From the NCBI GenBank assembly GCA_965660625.1, contig CBFIAR010000002.1, positions 62,001-126,000 of the forward strand: a stretch of DNA of 64,000 nt, given 5' to 3'. The position numbers and the translations under genes are program-made. Shown here piece after piece: positions 25,841-34,645 of this stretch. The notes under the pieces were generated by a model, which saw only the letters and a program-made list of their open reading frames with translations, was not told where the DNA came from and made no database searches. The number at the start of each line of letters is the position of its first letter. Positions within the stretch are counted from its first letter, which is position 1. This stretch comes from Glaciecola sp965660625. GTDB lineage: Bacteria > Pseudomonadota > Gammaproteobacteria > Enterobacterales > Alteromonadaceae.

Positions 25841-26467
25841 ATGTGCTCCATAAACAGTAAAAGCGAACGTAGAAGCAGTAGATGGATATTCCCATTAATT
25901 GCACTACTGTGGTTTTGCATTGCGTTTTGGGCTATCAATTGGGTTGGTGTAAGTAAGTTTACGAATTTCGATCCAGAGTTGAGGCTGTCAACCGAAATGA
26001 TGTCACTGTCAATGGAGGCCGAGTTAGTTAGTTTACTGCCCGCTAATGTTGAACAGGATGATGTAAACAATGTAGATAGTGACTATGAAAATGCAAAGGG
26101 GACTATCTTCCACGTTACACAAGGCTCCTGTTTTTGTGAAACTTTAAGCGAGTCACATAAAAAAACGTTGAATGAATGGGCATCAAGTGAGCAAATTTCT
26201 TACCAACATATCGATGCTTTAAGTATGTCTAGTCTGCGACGTTTCGTGCCCTCAACCCCTGCGGTTATTGTGTTGAATAAAGATCGACAACTCGTTTATT
26301 TGGGCCCGTATTCGACTGGGATGGGATGCTTCCAGAGTTCGGGCATGGTAGATGAAAGAATTAAACCTTACTTTCAAAACCCTGCTGCTACACTTCATGC
26401 AACTATACAGAGTGAGGCTCAAGGATGCTACTGCGCAACCGCAGCCCCACTTGGTCTGCAAACCTAA
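25841..26467 (+). CDS. Membrane-anchored thioredoxin-like protein (DUF6436-like)
   Basis: A 208-residue protein with a basic N terminus, one transmembrane helix (about 15-34) and a periplasmic domain. A C-F-C pair at about residues 98-100, preceded by F-H-V-T-Q-G and followed by S-E-S-H, lies where a redox site would sit; a T-P-A-V-I-V-L segment (cis-proline-like) and a C-terminal C-Y-C pair follow, with a further cysteine in M-G-C-F. This resembles DUF6436-type proteins with a thioredoxin-like fold, but function is not established. Thirteen bases after the chemoreceptor gene, so probably cotranscribed. It ends four bases before the convergent cpxP-like gene. Confidence 0.7.
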   Translation: MCSINSKSERRSSRWIFPLIALLWFCIAFWAINWVGVSKFTNFDPELRLSTEMMSLSMEAELVSLLPANVEQDDVNNVDSDYENAKGTIFHVTQGSCFCETLSESHKKTLNEWASSEQISYQHIDALSMSSLRRFVPSTPAVIVLNKDRQLVYLGPYSTGMGCFQSSGMVDERIKPYFQNPAATLHATIQSEAQGCYCATAAPLGLQT

Positions 26468-26471
26468 CTCC

Positions 26472-27314
26472 TTAATGCATTGAAGATGAGTAATCGCTTT
26501 CTTCATTAAGGTCTTTGTCATGCGCCTGTCCATGTTTTTTGCCGCGCTTGTGACGCATTTTACCTGTTCTGTCTTGCGGCATGATTTTTTCGAACTTTTC
26601 ACGCTGCTCTGCGCTTAATACACTGAGCATCTCAAATCGCGCTTTGGCTTTATTAACGGCAATAATCAGTTTTTGCTGTTGGTTGTCTGCATGAATCTCT
26701 AACCACGCGTCTTCATCGAACTCCTTGGCTTGAATGAGTTGATCCAGTTGCGCTTTAATAATTTTAGCTTGTGTTCTATTTGCTTGCTTTTCCGCTTTGT
26801 TAGTGAGCATTATTTGCGTTAACTTTGCTTGCTGCTCCGCGTTAAGATCTAGAACTTTCACGAGACGCCGCATTTTTTTTCCATGGTTTTTATGCTTTTC
26901 ATCGTCTTTTTTGCCTTTTTTATCCTCACGAGCCGCAATAAATTGTGCTTGCTGGTCTGCGTTTAGCTGATTGAAGACTCTATTTTTACTTTTCGCTTGG
27001 ATTAGCTTACTTTGCAAATTAAGTTGCATTTGTTGTTCGATGGTTTTTGTAACTGCGACTTCATCCCAGGTGCTGGCTTGCATAATAGCACGCATATTTT
27101 CTCGTAATAGCTCTTGTTCAGAGTGATATCCGCGTATATTGTGTTTGCTGTCCTTGCGTATTTGCTTGATGTTTTCTTTCTGTTGCTGAGTTAACGACAG
27201 GCTCGCCATCAATGCGTGCTCATGTTCATCGTGATTTCTCTCTTTCGCGTAAACTGCGTACGAACCTGCACTCAACAAACTTGCTACTGTTAAGCTAAGT
27301 AGTAATTTTTTCAT
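26472..27314 (-). CDS. cpxP: CpxP/Spy-like periplasmic stress protein
   Basis: Probable periplasmic inhibitor/chaperone of the Cpx system. I start at ATG 27314, preceded by a very strong gagagga site; upstream extension of the frame adds nothing sensible. The 280-residue product has a signal peptide (about 1-22) and helical LTxxQ-type repeats: L-S-L-T-Q-Q-Q near residue 40, then L-N-A-D-Q-Q, L-N-A-E-Q-Q and L-S-A-E-Q-R. A Lys/His-rich linker sits near the middle and the C-terminal tail is His/Lys-rich, which might bind metal. At 280 residues it is well over CpxP length (about 165) and looks like two Spy units in tandem. Divergent from cpxRA, as in E. coli. Confidence 0.8.
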   Translation of the reverse strand: MKKLLLSLTVASLLSAGSYAVYAKERNHDEHEHALMASLSLTQQQKENIKQIRKDSKHNIRGYHSEQELLRENMRAIMQASTWDEVAVTKTIEQQMQLNLQSKLIQAKSKNRVFNQLNADQQAQFIAAREDKKGKKDDEKHKNHGKKMRRLVKVLDLNAEQQAKLTQIMLTNKAEKQANRTQAKIIKAQLDQLIQAKEFDEDAWLEIHADNQQQKLIIAVNKAKARFEMLSVLSAEQREKFEKIMPQDRTGKMRHKRGKKHGQAHDKDLNEESDYSSSMH

Positions 27315-27375
27315 TTTCTTTCCTCTCGAATTAAGCGAGTCATAAAAGTTATGTTTTAACAAACTGTCGAGGTAA

Positions 27376-27463
27376 ATCATAGCGCAGTCAATGCAAAGAA
27401 ACGCCAAGCTAATGTAAAGTAAGTGTAAAGGTTTCAGGACCTTGCTTCAGATTCCCTTATAAT
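27376..27463. promoter_or_regulatory. CpxR-type box and divergent promoters of cpxP and cpxRA
   Basis: A tandem GTAAA repeat, gtaaa at 27414-27418 and gtaaa at 27425-27429 with six bases between, matches the CpxR recognition pattern of two GTAAA half-sites. On the minus strand a good -10 (tatgat, 27381-27376) lies about 35 bases downstream of the box, towards cpxP. On the plus strand a perfect -10 (tataat, 27458-27463) with no good -35 lies towards cpxR. This fits activation of both directions by phosphorylated CpxR, that is autoregulation; the regulation itself is inferred. Confidence 0.7.
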
Positions 27464-27533
27464 AGTGTTAATGATAATCTCAACCTTGCCATGAGCCCCT
27501 TCACCAAGGCAAATAAAGCATTAAGGCGGATAC

Positions 27534-28220
27534 ATGTACGAAGTATTAATAATTGATGATGACGTAGCATTGACACAAATGCTGGCAGAATATTTACAAC
27601 AAAATGGTTTTGTAGTTGATGTTCAAAATTCGCCATTGTCGGCTATTGCAAGGATACGAGAGAAAAGTGTCGATATGGTTTTATTGGACGTCATGATGCC
27701 TGAATTAGATGGTTTTGAAACGCTCAAAAAAATTCGTGCTTTTTCTATTGTACCTGTGATCATGTTGACAGCTAAAGGCGAGGATTATGATCGTATATTA
27801 GGTCTGGAACTGGGGGCCGATGATTATCTTGCAAAACCATTCAATCATCGCGAACTGTTAGCCCGAATGAAGGCTCTCATGCGAAGACTTGATGATTTAA
27901 GCAGCTTTAACCAAGTTCAGAACCTAGAGTTTCATGGTATAAAAATAGACGAATCTAGCCAACGAGTCTTGATTGCTAATCACGCCGTTGACTTAACGAG
28001 TACTGAGTTTCATTTACTTGTGCTTTTAATGAAGCATGCTGGGCACTTGTTAAGTAAAGAGAAATTGAGTGAGGAGGTATTAGGCAGACGACTCAGCGCT
28101 TTCGATCGCAGTTTAGACATGCACGTGAGTAATGTGCGCAAAAAGCTAACGCATCATGGTATTGAAAATGTGATTAAAACCACACGAGGTTCAGGTTACA
28201 TATTTATGAGTGAACTGTAA
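27534..28220 (+). CDS. cpxR: Response regulator CpxR
   Basis: OmpR-family transcription factor of the envelope stress response. The 228-residue protein has a receiver domain (1-115; acidic triad D-D-D at 8-10, phosphorylation site Asp52 in L-D-V-M-M-P, switch region M-L-T-A-K-G, and the A-K-P-F lysine) and a winged-helix DNA-binding domain (about 130-228; L-T-S-T-E-F, the E-V-L-G-R-R-L and D-M-H-V-S-N-V-R-K-K-L segments, R-G-S-G-Y). E-V-L-G-x-R-L and A-F-D-R-S-L-D are CpxR-specific features. Its stop overlaps the cpxA start region by one base. Confidence 0.93.
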   Translation: MYEVLIIDDDVALTQMLAEYLQQNGFVVDVQNSPLSAIARIREKSVDMVLLDVMMPELDGFETLKKIRAFSIVPVIMLTAKGEDYDRILGLELGADDYLAKPFNHRELLARMKALMRRLDDLSSFNQVQNLEFHGIKIDESSQRVLIANHAVDLTSTEFHLLVLLMKHAGHLLSKEKLSEEVLGRRLSAFDRSLDMHVSNVRKKLTHHGIENVIKTTRGSGYIFMSEL

Positions 28221-29704
28221 TGCATCTGGCTAAGTTTAATCCTTTCAATTCGCTATTTGGACGGGTTTTCGTTTGGTTCTGGACTGCTTTGTTAGTGATT
28301 TTAGTCAGTGCGTTTTTGTTAACCAAGCAGCTAACAGACGTGTTAGAAGTTAACGCGATAAGCGATAATCAAGCAATTGAGGCCACTGCTACGATCCGGC
28401 GTCTAAGAAAAGTCTTGTTACGCAGTAGTAATTTAAATCAATCTTTACGCAGATTGGGGAAGCATGATGGTCTTCAGATAGCGGCGATAAATATGCGAAC
28501 AGCGACAGTGAGTACTAGCTTTCCAGCACCCATGGCAGGTAACGTCAACGAATTGAAGGCTTTCATTGAAAGCGACACACCACTACTAATAAGACTCAAT
28601 AATATGGAATTCCTTGGCCCCTATAGTCTTAATTTTAACCAAGAAGATTATAAGGTATATGTTGGTCGCCTGTTGATGCGCTCGGAGAGGAACGTGATGT
28701 CTCGCTCTAAAGTTGCTATAGCGGGTTTAGTGCTAGCCATATTTCTGAGTACCGTATTTTGCTTCGCCTTGGTTTTGAGTATCACAAAGCCCCTTGGTGC
28801 TTTGCGCTGGGCAAGCAATCGATTGGCTAAAGGCGATTTGAACACACGGATTCTAGGGCTAGAGAGCAGGAGAGACGAGATAGGTCATTTGGCTCACGAT
28901 TTTAATACGATGGCGTCTCGTCTGCAAAATCTGATTGATGGGCAGAAGACATTGATGGCAAACGTATCCCATGAATTGCGCACACCTTTAACCCGTCTTC
29001 AGCTGGCGGTCGCTCTGTTAGAGGGGCAATTGAGTACTGAATCTGAAAATGCTTCAAGTGAGCTAAATGAAAAACATTTGGCACGTATTGAAAATGAAAT
29101 TATCAAGATGGATCAAATGATCGGGCAAGTCCTAACATTGGCAAAGCTAAATGCTTCTCAGCAACACATTGATTTGCGGGAAATAAGCTTAGATTCGTTG
29201 TTAAAGGGGCTTCTTCAGGATGCACGCTTTGAAGCAGAGGCATTAAATAAGAAACTTACGGTCAGTGCTATTCCAAACCTGTTGATTCATGCTGACACGT
29301 CCTTACTGATAAGCGCGATTGAAAATATTCTTCGAAATGCAATTCGCTTTGCAACCAAGCAGGTTAGCTGTGATTTCAACACCGCTTTATGTGAATTAGC
29401 TACACATGAGTCAACTTCCAATGAAATCCACACCGAATGTATCGAAATTAAGATAACAGATGATGGTTTGGGTATGTCTGCGACCGAGCTCGATACTATG
29501 TTTGAGCCTTTTTTCCGTGGCAGCCGTCAAGTGCATGAAGTAAATAAAGGTGCCGGACTTGGTTTATCTATCGCCAAGGCTGCAATTGAAATGCATGGAG
29601 GTCAGATTTATGCTCAGGTTCGCGATATAAAAGTCGCCGAAGCATCGCCTTTGTCGGGCTTATCAGTAATAATACGTCTTCCTATTGTCCGCAAATCAAT
29701 ATAG
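28220..29704 (+). CDS. cpxA: Sensor histidine kinase CpxA
   Basis: Inner-membrane kinase/phosphatase that senses misfolded envelope proteins and phosphorylates CpxR. The 494-residue protein has transmembrane helices at about 15-35 and 167-188 flanking a periplasmic sensor domain, then a HAMP domain, the H box N-V-S-H-E-L-R-T-P-L-T-R, the N box N-I-L-R-N-A, and G boxes D-D-G-L-G-M and G-A-G-L-G-L-S. A polar insertion of about 20 residues lies between the N and G boxes. It overlaps cpxR by one base and is followed seven bases later by a pldB-like gene. Confidence 0.92.
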   Translation: MHLAKFNPFNSLFGRVFVWFWTALLVILVSAFLLTKQLTDVLEVNAISDNQAIEATATIRRLRKVLLRSSNLNQSLRRLGKHDGLQIAAINMRTATVSTSFPAPMAGNVNELKAFIESDTPLLIRLNNMEFLGPYSLNFNQEDYKVYVGRLLMRSERNVMSRSKVAIAGLVLAIFLSTVFCFALVLSITKPLGALRWASNRLAKGDLNTRILGLESRRDEIGHLAHDFNTMASRLQNLIDGQKTLMANVSHELRTPLTRLQLAVALLEGQLSTESENASSELNEKHLARIENEIIKMDQMIGQVLTLAKLNASQQHIDLREISLDSLLKGLLQDARFEAEALNKKLTVSAIPNLLIHADTSLLISAIENILRNAIRFATKQVSCDFNTALCELATHESTSNEIHTECIEIKITDDGLGMSATELDTMFEPFFRGSRQVHEVNKGAGLGLSIAKAAIEMHGGQIYAQVRDIKVAEASPLSGLSVIIRLPIVRKSI

Positions 29705-29711
29705 CGATTAC

Positions 29712-30740
29712 ATGCAGTTAACCAAAGAGACCGAATTACCAGAAAAGTTTGATAGCGTTATCAAACCTTGGTTCAAAACGAAAATGAGATCTGGATTTTT
29801 GACTCTAGCCGACGGCACTTCGCTGCATTATCGATATGCACATCACAGCACCGCCAAATCCATTATTGTTATTTCCTCTGGTCGCGTGGAATGTGCGGTT
29901 AAATATGCCGAAATTATCTATGATTTACATCAAAATGGTCATTCAGTGTTTATTCATGATCATCGCGGTCAAGGTTTGTCCACACGTTTAGAGGAAAATC
30001 CTCATTTGGGTTATATTGAGGATTTTAATCAGTATGTAACAGATTTTGGCACTATAATTGACGACGTTTTACTGCCAATGTTAGATGATTATTATGTAGA
30101 AGAGAATCGCAATACAACAACTAATGAAGCACTATTACTTAACCACGTCATTCCGCCATTGCATCTTCTTTGTCACTCAATGGGCAGCGCCATTGGTGTG
30201 TTGCTGGTGAAAGCACGTCCAGCGCTTTTTGTTAAAGCCGTTTTTTGCTCACCTATGTTCGGGATAACATCACCACTGCCGACTTGCATAGCAAATTTCT
30301 TAGTTCGAATTGGGGTTCGTTGGAATAAACTGAGAGGAAAGCGGGCGAGCTATTTTTTTGGGCAAAGCGACTATGCGCCAACCGCATTCAACAAGAACCG
30401 TTTAATGAGTAGTAAGGTCAGGTATGAGATTTTTCGTAACATTTATGCAGAGCAACCTGAATTGCAGTTAGGTGGAGTAACATACGAATGGTTATATGCT
30501 TCCTTAATTGGAATGAAAGAAATTCACCAACATGCTAGCAAAATTGAACAGCCCTGCATGGTTCTCTATTCGGGCGCTGACACGGTAGTTGCTAATGAAG
30601 ATATTGAACAAGTAGTTAATGACTTTAAACACTGTGAATCAATATTGATACCTGAAGCGCTGCATGAGTTATTGTTCGAAAAAGACAAGTTTAGAACGCC
30701 TGTATTAATGAAAATACTGAGTTATTTTTCGAAGTCGTAA
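29712..30740 (+). CDS. Alpha/beta hydrolase, PldB-like lysophospholipase
   Basis: Probable lysophospholipase acting on membrane lysolipids. I use ATG 29712; a TTG at 29685 inside cpxA is in frame but has no ribosome binding site. The 342-residue protein has the PldB pattern: K-Y-A-E-I-I-Y-D-L, the D-H-R-G-Q-G-L-S-T-R-L segment, the nucleophile elbow C-H-S-M-G-S-A, an acid in Y-S-G-A-D-T-V and the catalytic histidine in A-L-H-E-L-L-F-E-K-D. It directly follows cpxA, so may be expressed with the Cpx operon, a reasonable link between envelope stress and lipid repair, though this is inference. Confidence 0.82.
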   Translation: MQLTKETELPEKFDSVIKPWFKTKMRSGFLTLADGTSLHYRYAHHSTAKSIIVISSGRVECAVKYAEIIYDLHQNGHSVFIHDHRGQGLSTRLEENPHLGYIEDFNQYVTDFGTIIDDVLLPMLDDYYVEENRNTTTNEALLLNHVIPPLHLLCHSMGSAIGVLLVKARPALFVKAVFCSPMFGITSPLPTCIANFLVRIGVRWNKLRGKRASYFFGQSDYAPTAFNKNRLMSSKVRYEIFRNIYAEQPELQLGGVTYEWLYASLIGMKEIHQHASKIEQPCMVLYSGADTVVANEDIEQVVNDFKHCESILIPEALHELLFEKDKFRTPVLMKILSYFSKS

Positions 30741-30838
30741 AGTAACATGGTGGCATAGTCAATTCTTTGTGGTTAAATATTGCGTTTTAACGCGTTATAA
30801 AATACCCTAACTACCATCATAAAGAGTGGTATTAAACT

Positions 30839-31057
30839 ATGAAACTTCCAACCAAAAACTTATGTTTCGCAGACCGAGTATTCAGAGGTTGCGCAAGCTT
30901 ATCCTTGTTAGTTTTTGCAGTGTTATGGGCCGAGCAAATTGGTGATGTAGTATTACAAGGGCTAATTATTATTTTTGCAGGATTAAATTTCCTATCATTT
31001 GCTGTTGGCTGGTGCCCTGTCTATAAATTGGCGAATATTTCTACTTGCAAGAAGTAA
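30839..31057 (+). CDS. DUF2892 (YgaP-type) small membrane protein
   Basis: A 72-residue protein of two transmembrane helices, matching the DUF2892 domain also found at the C terminus of rhodanese YgaP. The G-W-C-P-V-Y motif near residue 58 is typical. Function unknown; membership in sulfur or thiol chemistry has been suggested for relatives because of the cysteine and fusion partners. It lies 20 bases before the GGDEF-EAL gene on the same strand. Confidence 0.82.
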   Translation: MKLPTKNLCFADRVFRGCASLSLLVFAVLWAEQIGDVVLQGLIIIFAGLNFLSFAVGWCPVYKLANISTCKK

Positions 31058-31076
31058 AACTGAATAAGGGGTAGTA

Positions 31077-33011
31077 GTGTCTAACTTGCATTCGGCTGTA
31101 TCAGACATTAGCTTAAGGCGTCGCTTGATTATTGGCTCAATCAGCTTGGCGATTGCAGTATCCATCATTTTTATTGTAGTGGCTTATCGCTTAGCAAGTG
31201 ACTTAGCTGAATCAACAGAAGTCAAACAGATTAACAAACAATTTAGTTGGCTTTTTGATGAATTCGAGGCGTCACTTCAGAACAATCAGACCCCAACTCA
31301 ACTCATTGATGCTTTAAAAAGCACGCGTTCATATAAAAGCATCGAAAGTGACATCGTTGCCGTTGATGTTTTATTTCATCAGCAAAAATTTTCTGAAAAT
31401 AATATCATTAATCAGTCTATGATTTTAGATGAACTTCGAGAATTAGACTTTCCTGAATCTGCTAATGGGGTGTTTTTTTTAAATGACCAACGCTTATTCT
31501 GGCGCTTTCAACAAAGCGCAGAAGACACGTTTTCTCTCGTAGTCGTATATAAAATTAGTAGCTTAGATAAGGCTCTTGGATATGTTGCTAAGCGATTATC
31601 AATTACTGCTTTTTTAACTTTTTGGTTGGCCATATGGGCCGCCTTAACTATGTCAGCGGTTATCACGAAGCGTTTTGAAGAGAACCGTCAAAAGCTCGCT
31701 TTTTTAGCAATGCATGACAGTCTATCTGGTTTAAAAAATCGCACCTATTTACACGACTTTTTTGATAACGAAATACAGCATACGTTATCAATTGCTTCTA
31801 ATGAGAATGGTCCCATTGGCGCTTTGTTAATAATCGACTTAAACAAATTTAAAGACGTAAATGATACTTTTGGTCATGCAGTTGGGGATGAATTAATAAA
31901 AGTTATCTCGTCTCGCTTACAAGCATTGATAGACAATAAAGATTTATTAGTTCGCTATGGTGGTGACGAGTTCGTTATTTGGTTTAGGATGGAAGAAGCT
32001 CGTGATGTTAGTCTTTTAGTATCTAAGATACTTAACTGTTGTTCTCTTCCTGTACCCCTAGCGGACTCACAGTTTGAAGTCGGAGCAAGTATCGGCATTG
32101 CTTATTGTCCGCAAGACGGCAATAAATTAGATACCTTGTGTAAAAATGCTGACATAGCGCTGTATCAAGCAAAAAAAATGCGAAATGGATTCGCTTTTTA
32201 CCAAAGTCATTTGCCACATTTTAGTCAGAGGCAAGTGTTGCTGCGTGGACAGCTATCTCAGGCGCTCGAATTAGAACAATTTGTTCTCTTCTATCAACCT
32301 AAAGTGTCACTACCTGATGGTAAAATTGTTGGTTTAGAGGCGCTAGCACGCTGGCAGCATCCTTTAGACGGATTGTTATCCCCAGCTGTATTTATCGACT
32401 TAATCGAGCAAAGTGACGCAGTGCACAGTTTTAGCCGATTTGTTATTACAGAAGCGATTAGACAAGGAAAACAGTGGCTTGATATGTCAATATCTCTGGC
32501 TATTTCTATAAATTTGTCACCTTATAATTTAGCAGATACTGAACTTGTGCCATATTTAAGAGGGCAATTAGCGTTCTATCAGTTCCCAGCTCATTTGTTA
32601 GAAATAGAATTAACAGAAAGTGCTAGTATGATTGATGTGGCCGTTACTCAAAGAGCCTTTGCTGAATTGCATTCACTAGGAGTCTCAATATCTATCGATG
32701 ATTTTGGAACGGGAATGAGCTCTTTTGCTTACCTACGTGAACTAGATATGGATTATGTGAAAATAGATCGTTCTTTTGTAGCTTCTATGATGTTAGATAG
32801 GCGAAATGAATTAGTCGTTAAAGGTATTATTTCAATGTGCCATGAGCTCAATAGGAAGGTCATTGCAGAAGGTATCGAAACGCAAGAGCAGGCTCAAAAA
32901 CTGTATGAACTGGGCTGTCGCTTTGGGCAAGGATACTTTTTTGGACGTCCCGCTAGTGCTATAGATATCACCCGAAGTTTACTCGCCACATCTGAAGCTA
33001 ACGTTATTTAA
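31077..33011 (+). CDS. Diguanylate cyclase/phosphodiesterase (GGDEF-EAL), membrane sensor
   Basis: Controls the second messenger c-di-GMP. GTG start at 31077 with a gggg site seven bases upstream; 644 residues. A transmembrane helix at about 20-42, a periplasmic sensor region, a second helix near 180-205, a GGDEF domain (about 215-375, intact G-G-D-E-F), and an EAL domain (about 385-640, with E-A-L-A-R, N-L-S-P, E-L-T-E, D-D-F-G-T-G and A-E-G-I-E). The RxxD inhibitory site before GGDEF is missing (D-N-K-D instead). All EAL catalytic residues look present, so both activities are possible; net activity cannot be judged from sequence. Confidence 0.93.
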   Translation: MSNLHSAVSDISLRRRLIIGSISLAIAVSIIFIVVAYRLASDLAESTEVKQINKQFSWLFDEFEASLQNNQTPTQLIDALKSTRSYKSIESDIVAVDVLFHQQKFSENNIINQSMILDELRELDFPESANGVFFLNDQRLFWRFQQSAEDTFSLVVVYKISSLDKALGYVAKRLSITAFLTFWLAIWAALTMSAVITKRFEENRQKLAFLAMHDSLSGLKNRTYLHDFFDNEIQHTLSIASNENGPIGALLIIDLNKFKDVNDTFGHAVGDELIKVISSRLQALIDNKDLLVRYGGDEFVIWFRMEEARDVSLLVSKILNCCSLPVPLADSQFEVGASIGIAYCPQDGNKLDTLCKNADIALYQAKKMRNGFAFYQSHLPHFSQRQVLLRGQLSQALELEQFVLFYQPKVSLPDGKIVGLEALARWQHPLDGLLSPAVFIDLIEQSDAVHSFSRFVITEAIRQGKQWLDMSISLAISINLSPYNLADTELVPYLRGQLAFYQFPAHLLEIELTESASMIDVAVTQRAFAELHSLGVSISIDDFGTGMSSFAYLRELDMDYVKIDRSFVASMMLDRRNELVVKGIISMCHELNRKVIAEGIETQEQAQKLYELGCRFGQGYFFGRPASAIDITRSLLATSEANVI

Positions 33012-33104
33012 ATCAGAAAAGATCAATGGCGCATCAATCCCCTTTAGCGGTCATTTGCGTTTGGTGCCAGGCGCGTAAAAGACGCTCATTAAAATATCAT
33101 ATCG

Positions 33105-33572
33105 CTAATTGTCAGGCATCATAAAATCAAGTTGACGCCACGCTTCATAACTGACAATCGCAATGGAATTAGCAAGGTTCAGGCTTCGGGCACTTGCCAA
33201 CATTGGGATCCGAATTCGGTGACCAGGGGCAAAGGCGTTGCGGATTTCATCAGGTAAACCAGAAGTTTCTGAGCCAAATAGCAGAACATCGCCCTCTTGG
33301 TAACTCGGTTCGTCATGCGCAATAGAGCCTGTGGTGGTTAAGGCAAAAATTCTACGGTCACCCATTTCGTCTAAAAAAGCATCGTAGTTTTTATGGATAG
33401 TCACGTTTGCTAAATCGCGATAATCAAGTGACGCTCTTCTCAATTTTTTTTCTTCCATACTAAACCCGAGCGGCTCAATTAGGTGCAAATGACAACCATT
33501 GTTAGAGCAAAGCCGAATGGCATTACCCGTGTTTGGTGCAATTTGTGGTTCGAAAAGTGCAATGTGAAACAT
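33105..33572 (-). CDS. trmL: tRNA (cytidine(34)-2'-O)-methyltransferase TrmL
   Basis: SPOUT-family enzyme that 2'-O-methylates the wobble base of tRNA-Leu. The 155-residue protein has the knot-forming motifs: P-Q-I-A-P-N-T-G-N-A-I-R near the start, L-F-G-S-E-T-S-G-L-P around 100, and R-S-L-N-L-A-N-S-I-A near the C terminus. Length matches E. coli TrmL (YibK). It lies downstream of gpsA, a known neighbourhood in this group. Convergent with the GGDEF-EAL gene. Confidence 0.95.
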   Translation of the reverse strand: MFHIALFEPQIAPNTGNAIRLCSNNGCHLHLIEPLGFSMEEKKLRRASLDYRDLANVTIHKNYDAFLDEMGDRRIFALTTTGSIAHDEPSYQEGDVLLFGSETSGLPDEIRNAFAPGHRIRIPMLASARSLNLANSIAIVSYEAWRQLDFMMPDN

Positions 33573-33610
33573 AAGTACTTATTACCTTCGGTGAATGAGT
33601 GAGCAAGGGA

Positions 33611-34621
33611 CTATTCTTGTGTTTGTTCGCGGCTTAACAAAGCAACAGCTGCTTCTTTGGCAGATTTACCGTTATAAAGTACTTGATATATTTGTTCACA
33701 AATAGGCATCTCAATACCATTAGCTTGGGAAAGTAACCTTACCTCGTCAGTGTTGCGGTAACCTTCAACAACTTGCCCAATACTTTCCATTGCGGCATCG
33801 ACGGTCATTCCTTTGCCTAGCGCTAAGCCGAAGCGCCGGTTGCGTGATTGGTTGTCGGTACACGTTAATACTAGGTCGCCGAGACCTGCCATACCCATGA
33901 AAGTTTCTTGCTTCGCGCCGATGGCCAAACCAAGTCTAGTCATTTCAGCAAGCCCTCGCGTTATCAAAGCTGTGCGGGCATTCGCTCCAAAGCCGAGGCC
34001 ATCGGCTAGACCGGCACCTATCGCGATGACATTTTTGACAGCTCCACCGAGCTGAACGCCAATTAAATCGTCATTTTTATAAACACGGAAACCTTTTGAA
34101 CAGTGTAGCTTTTGAGAAAATGATTCGCAAAGTTCAGGGTCAGTAGAAGACAATGTAATAGCGGTAGGTAGGCCAGCAACCATTTCTTTGGCAAATGTTG
34201 GGCCAGACACTACGGCAATAGGTATTGCGTCTCCTAATACGTCTAAGGCGACCTCTTGCAATATTCTACCGGTACCAGGTTCAAGACCTTTGGTTGCCCA
34301 AATCAGTCTATGTTGGTCATTTAAAAATGGTTTTATTGCTTCTAGGTTTTCTTTGAAGGCATGGCTGGGGACCACGATAAGTATGTCTTTAGCACTTTCT
34401 ATCGTTTTTTTAAGGTTAGCTGAAACTGTTAGGGCGTCAGGGAATAGCGCATCGGGCAGGTATTTATCGTTACGTCGCGTTTCACGCATTGTGGAAACGT
34501 GATTTTTATCACGCCCCCACAATACCGTAGGATTACCGTTTCGAGCTAAAACAAATGCGAGTGCGGTGCCATAAGACCCTGCGCCTATCACTGCTGTGTT
34601 TGCTATGAAATTGTTATCCAT
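33611..34621 (-). CDS. gpsA: Glycerol-3-phosphate dehydrogenase [NAD(P)+]
   Basis: Makes sn-glycerol 3-phosphate from dihydroxyacetone phosphate for phospholipid synthesis. The 336-residue protein (ATG at 34621; a TTG four codons earlier is less likely) has the N-terminal G-A-G-S-Y-G-T-A-L-A dinucleotide fold, S-G-P-T-F-A near 140, catalytic lysine in G-A-V-K-N-V, and the C-terminal substrate-binding region with N-x-R-T-A-L-I-T-R-G. It follows secB by 24 bases, as in E. coli. Confidence 0.97.
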   Translation of the reverse strand: MDNNFIANTAVIGAGSYGTALAFVLARNGNPTVLWGRDKNHVSTMRETRRNDKYLPDALFPDALTVSANLKKTIESAKDILIVVPSHAFKENLEAIKPFLNDQHRLIWATKGLEPGTGRILQEVALDVLGDAIPIAVVSGPTFAKEMVAGLPTAITLSSTDPELCESFSQKLHCSKGFRVYKNDDLIGVQLGGAVKNVIAIGAGLADGLGFGANARTALITRGLAEMTRLGLAIGAKQETFMGMAGLGDLVLTCTDNQSRNRRFGLALGKGMTVDAAMESIGQVVEGYRNTDEVRLLSQANGIEMPICEQIYQVLYNGKSAKEAAVALLSREQTQE

Positions 34622-34645
34622 TTTTGTCTTCAAGGTTTTGCATGA

